A stretch of DNA of 64,000 nucleotides from Pseudomonadota bacterium (GTDB taxonomy: Bacteria; Pseudomonadota; Alphaproteobacteria; Sphingomonadales; Sphingomonadaceae). Shown piece by piece: positions 32,036 through 41,354 of this stretch. A program made the translations under genes and the position numbers. The notes beneath the pieces are model-generated. The model had not been told where the DNA came from, made no database searches, and saw nothing but the letters and a program-made list of their open reading frames with translations. Where the stretch lies: NCBI GenBank assembly GCA_023458055.1, contig JAEXAW010000006.1, positions 124,001-188,000 of the forward strand, given 5' to 3'. Every line of letters starts with the position of its first letter. Position 1 is the stretch's first letter.

Positions 32036-33802
32036 ATGACCGACACCCATGATTATCGCCGCGATGGTTGGGACCAATATGACCGCGACAGCGGGCGCTT
32101 CCTCAACCGCCACGAGAGCAGCGACGGCCCTCAAGCCGATGGCCGCGCGCCGGGCTATTGGCCGGGAACTGCGGGCGGGCAGCCGGTATCGATCGACGTC
32201 AGCGAAGATGAAGAAAATGCGCTCGCCTCGCGCTTTCATTTCGACCCCGTGCCGGTGCGCGAGCGGCACGATGGCTGGACCGAAACCCGCCAGCGCCGCT
32301 TCATCGCCGCGCTCAGCGAATTTGCCTGTGTGGTGAGCGCGGCGCGGTCGGTCGGCAAGACGGCGCGCTCGGCCTATACGCTGCGCAACCGGCGCGATGC
32401 CGCGAGCTTCCGCGCGGCCTGGGACGAAGCGCTGGGCGAGGGTGTGGCGATGGTCGAATCGCTCCTGTTCCAGCGCGCGGTCAAGGGAAGCTCGCACGCG
32501 GTCGTCAACAAGGATGGCGAGGTCGTCTATATGCGCGACCGCATGGAAAATGGCCTCCTCATGTTCCTGTTGCGGCATCATAAGCCAACCGTTTATTCCA
32601 CCTATGCGCAGCGGCTGGCGGTTTATGAAGCCTATCATGCGCGCACCGGAAATACGCAATTTCCGCCCGCGCCCGCGTTCGATTTTCTCTCCGGGCTGGG
32701 CAATGTGCCCGCCCCGCCAATGCCGCCCAAGAGCCCAAGGATCGCGGTCTCCTTTTCGCCCTCGTTGCGTCCGGCACCGATGCCTGCTGCAATGCCGGAG
32801 CCGGAGCCGGAGCGCGAGGCCCGACCTGAAGAGGTGCCCGATATGATACCCCCGATCAGGCCGGTCGACGCACCCGAGCCAGCTATTATCGCGTATGATG
32901 ATGATCCCGATGATGGGGATGATGACATCCTGTTCACTTATGATGGCGACGAGCCCTTCTGGCCGCCCCAGGATCCGGACGCGCCGGTTTTGACCGTGGG
33001 CGAGGCCATCGCCCGCGCGGCCGCCTATGACGCGGCAAAGCAGGCCGCCGTCGCCGCGGTGGATGCGGCGGTGGACGGCGACGCTCAGGCTGAGGCTGAC
33101 GGTGATGACCGGACCAAGGATCCGGAAAGCACTGAGACTGCCGATGACGATAGCGCCCCGATTGCCGCGATCCCGGGCAAAACGCTCCGGCAGAACCTTG
33201 TGCCCCCGCCGCCTCCCGCCACGCAGGAGGACCTCGCCTCCGCCGCGCCGCTCGACCATCTGGTCCATGAGATGCGCGCGGTTAAAAAGCTTGACCGCGC
33301 GGCGATCAAGCGCGGCGAGATGCCCGGCAACCATGATCCCGAAGACATTGCGCGGACCATCGGCAAGCCCAAACCGATGTCGCCATACCAGGCGCATATG
33401 GCCGTGATCCGCTTGCTCGAAAGCCGCGACAGCCATTTCGAGCGCAATGAAAAGGGCGTCGCCCGGATCGTCGAGCGGCAGGACAAGGCGGCGGCCAAAC
33501 TGTCCGAAGCCGAACGCGCACAGGCCGCGGGGATGCTCAAGGGCTTTTATGGCTGGCTCAACGCCGAAATCATGGCGGCGCGCACCGCCGAAGCGCGCGG
33601 CGAACAACCCCGCCTGCTCGCCAATGGCGAAGCGGCGCGCCAGCGCGATGATGTGCAGATGCTGCCCTATTCGCGCGACGAGTTGCGCGCGCTCGCGCAA
33701 GGCTGGGCCAAAGAGCGCGACACCAGCCTCGCCGAACTGGAACGCGCGGCGGGGGCATCGCTGCTGGATTTCGCAACCCTTGATCTGGCGGATGCGGCGT
33801 GA
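32036..33802 (+). CDS. 588-residue protein with a terminase-small-subunit-like HTH
   Basis: 588 residues from ATG 32036 (AAGGAGAAG upstream). Residues ~80-135 read ETRQRRFIAALSEFACVVSAARSVGKTARSAYTLR then FRAAWDEAL, a helix-turn-helix pattern found in many sphingomonad proteins and like phage terminase small subunits. A long acidic, proline-rich, likely disordered middle (~240-400) leads to a helical C-terminal third (~415-588). No phage genes are nearby, so a terminase role is unlikely; DNA binding is an inference. Upstream lie the composite repeats; downstream, after 166 bases, csbD. Confidence 0.65.
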   Translation: MTDTHDYRRDGWDQYDRDSGRFLNRHESSDGPQADGRAPGYWPGTAGGQPVSIDVSEDEENALASRFHFDPVPVRERHDGWTETRQRRFIAALSEFACVVSAARSVGKTARSAYTLRNRRDAASFRAAWDEALGEGVAMVESLLFQRAVKGSSHAVVNKDGEVVYMRDRMENGLLMFLLRHHKPTVYSTYAQRLAVYEAYHARTGNTQFPPAPAFDFLSGLGNVPAPPMPPKSPRIAVSFSPSLRPAPMPAAMPEPEPEREARPEEVPDMIPPIRPVDAPEPAIIAYDDDPDDGDDDILFTYDGDEPFWPPQDPDAPVLTVGEAIARAAAYDAAKQAAVAAVDAAVDGDAQAEADGDDRTKDPESTETADDDSAPIAAIPGKTLRQNLVPPPPPATQEDLASAAPLDHLVHEMRAVKKLDRAAIKRGEMPGNHDPEDIARTIGKPKPMSPYQAHMAVIRLLESRDSHFERNEKGVARIVERQDKAAAKLSEAERAQAAGMLKGFYGWLNAEIMAARTAEARGEQPRLLANGEAARQRDDVQMLPYSRDELRALAQGWAKERDTSLAELERAAGASLLDFATLDLADAA

Positions 33803-33968
33803 AGGCGTGAACAGGCGGATAGGCATTTGGGCGCGAACATTGTGAACTTTGGAATGTGGGAAGATTGCGCCTTAACCTCGCTCAATATGATTTGCGCGGA
33901 ACCGGACAGCGCCGTCACGGGTTAAGGATGCCATAGCGGCGGGTGCCTTAACATTCAGGAGAAACCAC

Positions 33969-34175
33969 ATGGATTGGGATCGCATCGAAGGAAACTGGAA
34001 GCAGTTCAAAGGCAAGGTCAAAGAAAAATGGGGCGACATCACCGACGATGAAATCGACCAGATCAATGGCAACCGCGAACAGCTCGAAGGTCGCATCCAG
34101 GAACGTTATGGCCGCGCCAAGGATGAAGCCCGCGACGATGTCGATGGCTGGCTGCGCGACGGTCAATTTGACTGA
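33969..34175 (+). CDS. CsbD-family small stress protein
   Basis: 68 residues with the CsbD pattern WDRIEGNWKQFKGKVKEKWG and LEGRIQERYGRAKDEA. The protein is small, highly charged and probably helical or disordered. CsbD-like proteins accumulate in general stress responses; no biochemical role is known. AGGAGAAA precedes the ATG. A hairpin terminator follows. Promoter elements for an alphaproteobacterial EcfG-type sigma factor (GGAAC then CGTT) may be present at 33898 (GGAACCGGACAGCGCCGTCA) but the match is partial. Confidence 0.92.
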   Translation: MDWDRIEGNWKQFKGKVKEKWGDITDDEIDQINGNREQLEGRIQERYGRAKDEARDDVDGWLRDGQFD

Positions 34176-34220
34176 TCGCTGACACGCGAAAAAGCTTTGG
34201 GGCTGGAACACCCCCATAAC

Positions 34221-34255
34221 GAAACGCTCCGGTGGCAAGCCGGGGCGTTTCTTCG
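34221..34255 (+). terminator. Rho-independent terminator after csbD
   Basis: GAAACGCTCCGG pairs with CCGGGGCGTTTC (one G-U) around a seven-base loop; a broken T run (TTCTTCGTT) follows. Confidence 0.8.
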
Positions 34256-34360
34256 TTGTGGCGATTATCACCTTGGCTAAGCGCGCTCGATTATGGCATG
34301 GTCTCAAGCTTGATTCACTCGTTTCCCTAAGGGAAATCCGGGAGGCAAAAGGGGTTCGCA

Positions 34361-35410
34361 ATGAAGGCAATATCACTCCGCCAGTTGATGGCGCTCGCGA
34401 CGTTGGTGATGGGTGGGATGGTGGCGACGCCGGCGGCGGCGCAAGTCGGACCGTGTAACGGGATACCCGGACAGGTTGTGGTCCATGTCGATTACAGCAC
34501 CGGATCGCCGATCCCGCTCTGCAACTATGCGCAACAAGCGCAGCAACAACAACAGCAGACCTATGCGCCGCCTTCGAGGCCGCCCGAGCCGATGATGCAG
34601 AACAGCAATTTTGCCGCGATCGTGTTTCACCCGGATTCGCGTCAAACTTGGATCGGTAAGGATTTCCGTCGCAAAGCGCGCGCTGAAAGCGAAACGCTGG
34701 CCGCTTGCAATGAGGCGATGGGTGGCGGTTGCAAGCCGTTCGCGACGGTCTGGAATACCTATTTCGTCGTAGCCTCCGAGCCCTATGGCACGCTGCTTTA
34801 CGGCTATGGCAACAGCCGTAAAGCAGCCGCCGCCGACCTGAAGAAAGCATGCACAGCCAATAAACTCAATGATTGCACGATAATCCAGGAAGATATGGTG
34901 CCGGCATTCCTCGATTTCGCCGGCGTGATTGACCCAACTAGGCCCAGCCTGATTGAACCGAAGGGCGATTTCCGACGGCGTTGGGCGGCTGCTGCTATGT
35001 CAGAGGGCGAGACGCCGTATCGTCCAGATGGGGATCGGATGTGGATACAAGGCGGCTTTCTCTCGAAGGTCGAAGCCGAAAAGGCAGTGATCAAAGCATG
35101 CGAGGCCACTACAAAGGTCAAATGCCAGATTGAGCAGACTGCGATGGACATCACATTGTTCGCCGGACTGGATCAGAAGATTAGCCGCCGCGTCTTCATT
35201 GCTCCGTCCAAGGAGGGGGCTGGCAAGCTTCAGCGGTCGTGTGACGAGAACAAGGACCGATGCCAGATGGTGGTCGAGTATCCAAGCGAGCGTGCCGATT
35301 TGCTAGTCGTTCAACTGGGTGAGGAGGCGTGGAGGAGGTCCAAGGGCAAGATCGGCTACCAGATTGGTCCCAATGGAGAGGCGATCTTGCCGCAAGCTCC
35401 AAAGAAATAG
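34361..35410 (+). CDS. Secreted DUF4189-type repeat protein (copy 3)
   Basis: 349 residues. Signal peptide (LMALATLVMGGMVATPAAA), a glutamine-rich stretch (about seven Q), then the four-unit fold: FAAIVFHPDSRQTWIGKD, ACNEAMGGGCKPF, PYGTLLYGYGNS, MWIQGGFLSKVEAEKAVIKACEA. Cysteines are spaced as in the two copies at 28291 and 29382. It lacks their alanine tail. Codon use in its 3' half is somewhat richer in A and T than neighbours (many AAG, CTT, AAT). Role unknown; a stand-alone gene following csbD. Confidence 0.8.
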   Translation: MKAISLRQLMALATLVMGGMVATPAAAQVGPCNGIPGQVVVHVDYSTGSPIPLCNYAQQAQQQQQQTYAPPSRPPEPMMQNSNFAAIVFHPDSRQTWIGKDFRRKARAESETLAACNEAMGGGCKPFATVWNTYFVVASEPYGTLLYGYGNSRKAAAADLKKACTANKLNDCTIIQEDMVPAFLDFAGVIDPTRPSLIEPKGDFRRRWAAAAMSEGETPYRPDGDRMWIQGGFLSKVEAEKAVIKACEATTKVKCQIEQTAMDITLFAGLDQKISRRVFIAPSKEGAGKLQRSCDENKDRCQMVVEYPSERADLLVVQLGEEAWRRSKGKIGYQIGPNGEAILPQAPKK

Positions 35411-35470
35411 CGTCGGCAACTGGCAGGCTGGCACCTTCATCCCCATATCTGCTGTGAAAGGAGCCCCTCC

Positions 35471-35779
35471 ATGGCCTTTGATCTGGGCGCGATGCTGCGG
35501 CGCAAGGGCGAGTTTGAAACCGCGCGGCTCGATGATTTCGAATTTCGCCAGCGCGCGCGGACGATCCGTCTGTTTGCGGCGCGGCGCGGGATTGAGGCAG
35601 AACCCTTGCTCAAACAAACCGCGCTGGGCGATGACGAAACATTGCTCGCCGCATTGACCGACGGGCTGGAAGCGGGCGAGGCCGAACAGCTGGTGCGCGA
35701 CTGGTTCGTAGCGCGGGCGGACGCCTATAAACAACTGGTCGAGGAACTGGGCGACCCGACCCCGATCAGGATGGCGTGA
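35471..35779 (+). CDS. Small helical protein of unknown function
   Basis: 102 residues, mostly alpha-helical by composition (LGAMLRRKGEFETARLDDF, LLAALTDGLEAGEAEQLVRDWF). No signal peptide, membrane helix or motif is seen. The start has AAAGGAG upstream with suitable spacing, and codon use matches neighbours. It is 60 bases after the third DUF4189 gene. I do not recognise the family. Confidence 0.6.
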   Translation: MAFDLGAMLRRKGEFETARLDDFEFRQRARTIRLFAARRGIEAEPLLKQTALGDDETLLAALTDGLEAGEAEQLVRDWFVARADAYKQLVEELGDPTPIRMA

Positions 35780-35801
35780 GGGGGTAGGGGCTTGATTTGA
35801 A

Positions 35802-35986
35802 CCCCTCTCCCCTTGTGGGAGAGGGTTGAGAAGACTTAATGAGCGAAGCGAGTTTAGTCGAAGCTGGGAGAGGGGTAAGCGGTCGCACCGCGACCGCGCG
35901 AGCCTGAAGGCTCGCACCCCTCATCCAACTCCAGCTAAACCCTAACGGGCTAAGCTTTCGTATCCTTCTCCCACAGGGGGAGAAGG
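35802..35986. repeat. Long intergenic repeat, family B (copy 2)
   Basis: About 185 bases with outer arms CCCCTCTCCCCTTGTGGGAG and CTTCTCCCACAGGGGGAGAAG, the shared block GTCGAAGCTGGGAGAGGGGT also found in copy 1, and inner hairpins CGGTCGC-ACC-GCGACCG and GCGAGCC-TGAA-GGCTCGC. It ends 15 bases before the next gene. Confidence 0.85.
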
Positions 35987-36001
35987 TTTAGGATAACCAT
36001 C

Positions 36002-36550
36002 ATGACTACCCCAACCATTTTCACCATCGGCCATTCGACGCGCACTATTCCGGAGTTCGTTGATCTCCTGCGCGCAGGGCCGGCGGACCTGGTGGTCGAT
36101 ATCCGCAAAATGCCGGGATCGCGCGCCAATCCGCAATATAATGGAGATGTGTTGGGGGCAGAACTCGCGCCCTATCAGATTGGCTATACCCGCATTGCGT
36201 CGCTCGGCGGCTTGCGCGGGCGCGCGAAGGGTGTGGCGGCGGACATGAACGGCTGGTGGGAGAATAAGAGTTTTCATAACTATGCCGACTATGCGCTGGG
36301 TCCCGAATTTCACGCAGGGCTCGCCGAATTGATTGCGCTCGCCAAACACCGCCGCCCGGCGATCATGTGCGCGGAGAGCGTGTGGTGGCGCTGCCATAGG
36401 CGGTTGGTGACGGACTATTTATTGGCGGCAGGTGTGGCGGTGTTTCACCTCATGGGCGACGAAAAGGTCGAACCCGCCAAGATGAGCGAAGGCGCTGTGG
36501 TGGAAGGGGATGATGTGGTCTATCCGGCGGAGCAGGGGGAGCTATTTTAG
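36002..36550 (+). CDS. DUF488 family protein
   Basis: 182 residues. Family marks: IFTIGHSTRTIPEFVDLL at the start, DIRKMPGSRANPQYN, LGGLRGR and the cysteine motif MCAESVWWRCHRRL. The cysteine and arginine cluster suggests a nucleic acid or metal-related role, but no activity is established. The ATG lies close to a family B repeat that contains the only ribosome-site-like GGAGAAGG (35983). Stand-alone gene. Confidence 0.88.
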   Translation: MTTPTIFTIGHSTRTIPEFVDLLRAGPADLVVDIRKMPGSRANPQYNGDVLGAELAPYQIGYTRIASLGGLRGRAKGVAADMNGWWENKSFHNYADYALGPEFHAGLAELIALAKHRRPAIMCAESVWWRCHRRLVTDYLLAAGVAVFHLMGDEKVEPAKMSEGAVVEGDDVVYPAEQGELF

Positions 36551-36570
36551 GACGTTTGGTGGCTCTCCCG

Positions 36571-36659
36571 CGTCACCCTGAACTTGTTTCAGGGTCCATA
36601 CGTCCCGGGCTCTCGAGGGACCACCGCCCTATGGATGCTGAAACAAGTTCAGCATGACG
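36571..36659. repeat. Intergenic palindromic repeat, family A (copy 3)
   Basis: Arms GTCACCCTGAACTTGTTTC and GAAACAAGTTCAGCATGAC around ~50 bases. It follows the DUF488 gene. Confidence 0.85.
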
Positions 36660-36771
36660 CAGGCATAAAAGGAGGATTTACCGCACTGCAACATAAGTTT
36701 GCGCCATGTTTCACAATCCGCTACAGCGCACGGCGGATCGCTATCCACCTCCATCAACAGGAGAAGCTTAA

Positions 36772-37797
36772 TTGGGTTATCGTGTCGTTGTCGTCGGTGC
36801 GACCGGGAATGTCGGTCGTGAAATGTTGAACATCCTTGCCGAGCGCGAGTTTCCGATTGAGGAACTGGCCGCTGTTGCGAGCCCGCGCTCGACCGGCAAT
36901 GTGATTGATTTTGGCGAAACCGGCAAAACATTGACCGTCAAAAATATCGAGCATTTCGATTTCACCGGCTGGGATATTGCGCTGTTCGCGGCAGGCTCCG
37001 GCCCGACCAAGGAATATGCGCCCAAGGCGGCGGCGGCGGGCTGTGTCGTCATCGACAATAGCTCGCTCTATCGCATGGATCCCGATGTGCCGCTGATCGT
37101 GCCGGAGGTGAACCCCGACGCGATTGATGGCTATACCAAGCGCAACATCATCGCCAATCCCAACTGCTCGACCGCGCAGATGGTGGTGGCGCTAAAGCCG
37201 CTGCACGATGCGGCAACCATCAAGCGCGTGGTGGTTGCGACCTATCAGTCGGTCTCCGGTGCGGGCAAGGAAGGGATGGACGAGCTGTTCGAACAGACCC
37301 GCGCGATTTTCGTTGGCGACCCCAAGGAAAACAAGAAATTCACCAAGCAGATCGCGTTCAACGTGATCCCGCATATCGACGTATTCCTCGAAGACGGATC
37401 GACCAAGGAAGAGTTCAAGATGGTCGCCGAGACCAAGAAGATCCTCGACCCCAAGATCAAGGTCACCGCAACCTGCGTGCGCGTTCCGGTGTTCGTGGGT
37501 CACTCCGAAGCCATCAACATCGAGATGGAGCGCGAGCTTTCGGCGGAAGAGGCGCAGAATATCCTGCGTGAAGCCCCCGGCGTGATGCTGGTCGATAAGC
37601 GCGAAGATGGCGGCTATGTGACGCCGATCGAGGCGGTCGGCGACTATGCGACCTTTGTGAGCCGCGTGCGCGATGACCCGACCGTCGATAATGGCCTCAG
37701 CCTGTGGTGCGTGTCCGATAACCTGCGCAAAGGCGCGGCGCTAAATGCGGTACAGATCGCGGAATTGCTGGGGCGGCGCCATTTGAAAAAGGGGTGA
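36772..37797 (+). CDS. asd: Aspartate-semialdehyde dehydrogenase
   Basis: 341 residues. NADP-binding VVVVGATGNVGREML at the start; catalytic C132 in ANPNCSTAQM; the dimerisation region contains SVSGAGKEGMDELFEQT. It makes aspartate semialdehyde, the branch point to lysine/diaminopimelate (see dapF), methionine and threonine. The start codon is TTG at 36772, eight bases after AGGAGA; no ATG fits the family start. Stand-alone gene; a palindromic hairpin follows. Confidence 0.96.
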   Translation: MGYRVVVVGATGNVGREMLNILAEREFPIEELAAVASPRSTGNVIDFGETGKTLTVKNIEHFDFTGWDIALFAAGSGPTKEYAPKAAAAGCVVIDNSSLYRMDPDVPLIVPEVNPDAIDGYTKRNIIANPNCSTAQMVVALKPLHDAATIKRVVVATYQSVSGAGKEGMDELFEQTRAIFVGDPKENKKFTKQIAFNVIPHIDVFLEDGSTKEEFKMVAETKKILDPKIKVTATCVRVPVFVGHSEAINIEMERELSAEEAQNILREAPGVMLVDKREDGGYVTPIEAVGDYATFVSRVRDDPTVDNGLSLWCVSDNLRKGAALNAVQIAELLGRRHLKKG

Positions 37798-37812
37798 GGG
37801 GGTCTTAAACCA

Positions 37813-37935
37813 TACCCTCCCTTTCAGGGAGGGTCGAAAAATTGAAAATTTTTCGGGGTGGGTATTCGGGGGTGGGTAAAAGCGTGGAATAACCACGCCA
37901 ACAACTCACCCCGAAAGACCAACTCGCGCTCTACC
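37813..37935. repeat. Palindromic element after asd, family C-like
   Basis: Starts with a hairpin CCCTCCC-TTTCA-GGGAGGG, then AAAAATT-GAAA-ATTTTT and GGGGTGGGTATTCGGGGG with a partial complement ACTCACCCCGAAAG and CTACCC. It may end asd transcription. The rest up to 37982 holds no gene. Confidence 0.65.
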
Positions 37936-37982
37936 CAGCGGACCATTGTGGTGGTTGGTGCCACCGGGACTCAGGCGGCTAA

Positions 37983-38576
37983 TCAGCGGTTCGGTTGTTC
38001 GATGATCTGCATATTGTCGAGGAGATATTCGAGATGGGCGCGGCTGACTTTGCTCCAGACATTATACATACAAGTCTGGCCGGCGATACGCACATAAGCG
38101 AGGCTGTCGGCACCGGTTCCCTTCGGATTATTGGCGGGGTAGGCACTTGCTCCCTCAAGGCCATAACCGGCAAAAGAGGGCTGCGGAAGGCCTGCTAGCG
38201 GCTCTTTGAAATAAGGCCATTGGCGCTGCAACTGATTGCGTTTGGCGTCGATGCTGTCCTGATCTGAATTTAGCAGGCCAACGCCCGCAATGCCATAGGC
38301 ACTGCGCTTGGTCGGAGTGTCGAACGCGACGGCCCAGCCGCCCGCGAAATCGGCTCGGCGGGCGGTGGCCGGAACGCCGCCATCGCCTTTGAAGAGGACC
38401 GGCGCGCATGTGTCCCGATTTTCGGCCTTGCGCCATTCGGTCAGGGTCAATGCCTTGGCGAGCGGGCTGCTCGCATTGTCAGCGACGGGGTCGGCATCGC
38501 CTACCGGAGGCGGCGTTGCGGCGCAGGCGGTGAGGGCAAGCAGGAAAGGAAAGGCGAGTGCAACGGGCTTGATCAT
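37983..38576 (-). CDS. Lipoprotein of unknown function
   Basis: 197 residues from the ATG at 38576. Signal peptide with lipobox (PVALAFPFLLALTAC), so a membrane-anchored periplasmic protein. The mature part begins with a proline/alanine linker; two cysteines (CAPV and TCMYNVW) could form a disulfide. GIAGVGLLNSDQDS and AYVRIAGQTCMYNVWSK are the most structured stretches. I do not recognise the family. It lies 57 bases downstream of emrB on the same strand. Confidence 0.75.
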   Translation of the reverse strand: MIKPVALAFPFLLALTACAATPPPVGDADPVADNASSPLAKALTLTEWRKAENRDTCAPVLFKGDGGVPATARRADFAGGWAVAFDTPTKRSAYGIAGVGLLNSDQDSIDAKRNQLQRQWPYFKEPLAGLPQPSFAGYGLEGASAYPANNPKGTGADSLAYVRIAGQTCMYNVWSKVSRAHLEYLLDNMQIIEQPNR

Positions 38577-38633
38577 GGGCGGGTAACGCATTGAAGGCGG
38601 GCCGAGTTCCCGTCTTAGGCGAGGATTGGAGGG

Positions 38634-40226
38634 CTACTCTGCGTGGACCACCTCAAGCTTGCCTTTGGGCACACGCAGCAGAAAGACGAGCGGGATCGAA
38701 AGGATCGACACGATGGCCATCAGGTAAAAATCATTGAGATAGGCAATCATCAACGCCTGCCGGGTGACTTCGGCATTAACGATGGCGATCATGGATTCCC
38801 CCGGCGTGCCGAGCCGTGTGACATCATGGATGTTGATGCTCGGGATGGTCTGGGCGGTGATTTTGGCACCGATTTTCTCGTGCGAAATCTGGGCATTTTG
38901 CGCAAGCAAGGTGGTCGCGACCGAAATCCCGATCGAACCGCCGATCGAGCGCAAAAGGTTGAGAAGGCTCGCCCCGTCGGTGCGAAAGCGCGGGCTGAGC
39001 GTCGCAAAGGCGAGCGCATTCACCGGCATGAAAGCGAGGCCCATGCCGAGCCCCTGGAGGAAACCGGTCAGCATCACCTGTCGCGCGCTGATATCGAGCG
39101 TCCAGTGCGCCATAAGATACATCGAGGTCGCCGACATGAGGATGCCGAGCGCGATCATGTAGCGGGTGTCGATCCGTCCCATCATGAAGCCTGCAACCGC
39201 CATGGTGAGAAAGGTTCCGACACCGCGCGGGGCCAGCACCATGCCGGTATCGATCACCGGATAGCCGAACAGATTTTGCAACATCGGCGGCAGCAACGCC
39301 ATCGGGGTCATCACCGACATGCCCATCACGGTCATCAAGATGCCGCCTGCAACAAGATTGCGGTCGGCGAATAATTCGCGATGGAACAGCGGATTTTTGG
39401 CGGTCGCGAAATGAATGATGGCAACCCATAAAGCGGCGATCATCACGCCGGTTTCGATGAGGATTTCGGTGGATTTGAACCAGTCCTCGCCCTGACCCCG
39501 GTCAAGCATGAGCTGCATTGCGGCTAGGCCGATGGCAAGAAGGCTGAAACCGACTCCGTCGAAGCCGCGATGGCTCTTGGGGCGGCTGGGCAGCAGGGCG
39601 AACAGAATTGCAAGGGTAAGGACGCCCAGCGGTACATTCACATAAAAGACCCAGCGCCAGTTATAATTTTCGGTGAGCCAGCCGCCAAGCAGCGGACCGG
39701 CGACGGGTCCGATCATCACCCCCATGCCCCATATCGCCATCGCTTTGCCCTGACGCGAAGGTTCGTTAATGTCCATCATCACGGTCTGAGAAAGCGGCCC
39801 GACAAACGCTCCGAACACACCTTGTAGCACGCGGAAGAACACCATCGTTTCAAGGTTGGTCGCCATGCCGCAGAGCATCGAGGCGGCGACGAACCCGCCA
39901 ACGGCAACGATGAAGAGGTTACGGCTCCCCACGCGCTCCGCCAGCCAGCCGGTGATCGGGGTCGCAATTGCGGCGGCGACGATATAGCTGGTCAGCACCC
40001 AGGTGACCGTGTCCATCGTCGCGCCAAGGCTGGTTTGCATATGCGGCAGCGCGACGTTGGCGATGGTCGCATCGAGAATCTGCATCACCATCGCGGCCAT
40101 TACGCCAAGCGTCAAAAGGCCGCGATTTTGGACCGGTAGCGCGGGCTTGTCGGCTCCGAGCGCCGGGGGCGCAGAAACTGCAGAAGCGCCGCCGCCCGTC
40201 GCGGGTGCTGAAGATGCGCTCCCCAC
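38634..40226 (-). CDS. emrB: DHA2-family multidrug efflux permease, EmrB type
   Basis: 530 residues with about 14 membrane helices. DHA2 marks: MQILDATIANVALPHMQ (first helix, with the conserved aspartate), WVLTSYIVAAAIATPITGWLAERVG, and motif C-like GPVAGPLLGGWLTENYNWRWVFYVNVP. It should export hydrophobic drugs with proton exchange, together with the adjacent EmrA and an outer-membrane channel not encoded here. The N-terminal ~30 residues are a serine/alanine-rich cytoplasmic extension. It starts 9 bases after emrA. Confidence 0.92.
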   Translation of the reverse strand: MGSASSAPATGGGASAVSAPPALGADKPALPVQNRGLLTLGVMAAMVMQILDATIANVALPHMQTSLGATMDTVTWVLTSYIVAAAIATPITGWLAERVGSRNLFIVAVGGFVAASMLCGMATNLETMVFFRVLQGVFGAFVGPLSQTVMMDINEPSRQGKAMAIWGMGVMIGPVAGPLLGGWLTENYNWRWVFYVNVPLGVLTLAILFALLPSRPKSHRGFDGVGFSLLAIGLAAMQLMLDRGQGEDWFKSTEILIETGVMIAALWVAIIHFATAKNPLFHRELFADRNLVAGGILMTVMGMSVMTPMALLPPMLQNLFGYPVIDTGMVLAPRGVGTFLTMAVAGFMMGRIDTRYMIALGILMSATSMYLMAHWTLDISARQVMLTGFLQGLGMGLAFMPVNALAFATLSPRFRTDGASLLNLLRSIGGSIGISVATTLLAQNAQISHEKIGAKITAQTIPSINIHDVTRLGTPGESMIAIVNAEVTRQALMIAYLNDFYLMAIVSILSIPLVFLLRVPKGKLEVVHAE

Positions 40227-40235
40227 GATCCGGGC

Positions 40236-41354
40236 TTAACGGCCGGCTTGGCCGCTGGTGAGATCGACTTCGACCTCGACGCTCAACCCGGCGATCAACT
40301 GGCGCGGCGATTTTTCGTCGATCGCAATCCGGACGGGTACGCGCTGCGTAACCTTGACCCAATTGCCGTTGGCGTTCTGCGCCGGAAGGATTGAAAATTC
40401 GCTCCCCGTGCCCGCGCCGATGCTCTCGACATGGCCCTTCAATTCCACACCAGGATAGGCATCAATGCGGATTTTGGCGGGAAGGCCGGGGACCATCTTC
40501 TTAAGATCGGTTTCCTTGAAGTTGGCCTCGATCCAGGCGCTGCCATTCTGGACCAAGCTGAGCATGGGGAGGCCGGCTGTGGCCATTTGTCCGACCTGCA
40601 AATTGCTGGTCTGGGTGACGATGCCGTCAAACGGCGCCACGACGGTGGTGCGGCCGATGGCGAGCTGGGCCTGCGCAATCTGCGCGCGGGCGGCCGCAAC
40701 CTGAGGGTTCACCCGGCCAGCAGTCGCGGGGGCAGCGAGCTTTGCACGATCGACCGCCGCTTCCGCTTCGGCGCTTTCGAGCTGGGCCTTGGCCTGCATC
40801 AGCTGGTTGTGCGCCGCATCCATATTGGCGCGCGTATCGAAACCGCGCTTCATCAAGGCGGCGTGGCGATCATAATTGGCCTGTGCATATTTGACCGCAG
40901 ATTGCGCTGCCGCAATAGCTCCCGCACTGGTTTTGACCGTGGCGTTCAACGTCTGCACATTGACTTCGGCGTTGGCGAGCGTGGCGTTCGCCTGTTCCAT
41001 CTGCACGCGGTAACTCGAAGGATCGAGCCGGAACAGCAATTGCCCGGCCTTTACCTGCTGATTTTCCTGCACATAAACGTCGAGGATCTTGCCGCCGACT
41101 TCGGAGGTGATGGAAACCTTGTTCTGCTGGATATAGGCATTGTCGGTCGTGGCGGTCTTGCCGCTGTTCATCCAGTAATAGACGCCGCCTGCAATCAGCA
41201 ACAACGGCACCAGCGCCATCAATGCATAGCGCGCCCAAGGCGTCTTCGCCTTGGCAGGGGCGGGCGGTTCACTCGCCGGTGGCTGGGCAATGTCGGTTGC
41301 TGTTTCCGCCGCTGCGGCATTGCCGGTTACGATCCGGGGGTCGGCATCAGCCAT
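40236..41354 (-). CDS. emrA: Membrane fusion protein, EmrA/HlyD type
   Basis: 372 residues from ATG 41354 (AAGGAAG upstream). A cytoplasmic N-terminus, one membrane helix (YALMALVPLLLIAGGVYYWM), then a barrel-sandwich hybrid domain split by a coiled coil (AQSAVKYAQANYDRHAALM, AAHNQLMQAKAQLESAEAEA) and a beta-barrel (TTVVAPFDGIVTQTSNLQVG). EmrA bridges the permease and an outer-membrane factor. Its start overlaps the end of the MarR gene by 8 bases. Confidence 0.92.
   Translation of the reverse strand: MADADPRIVTGNAAAAETATDIAQPPASEPPAPAKAKTPWARYALMALVPLLLIAGGVYYWMNSGKTATTDNAYIQQNKVSITSEVGGKILDVYVQENQQVKAGQLLFRLDPSSYRVQMEQANATLANAEVNVQTLNATVKTSAGAIAAAQSAVKYAQANYDRHAALMKRGFDTRANMDAAHNQLMQAKAQLESAEAEAAVDRAKLAAPATAGRVNPQVAAARAQIAQAQLAIGRTTVVAPFDGIVTQTSNLQVGQMATAGLPMLSLVQNGSAWIEANFKETDLKKMVPGLPAKIRIDAYPGVELKGHVESIGAGTGSEFSILPAQNANGNWVKVTQRVPVRIAIDEKSPRQLIAGLSVEVEVDLTSGQAGR

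Noticed and set aside
31985..33826. A 613-codon minus-strand frame opposite the HTH protein
   Set aside because: The plus-strand gene has a ribosome site and an HTH pattern; the minus-strand product is rich in R, H and G with no recognisable pattern.
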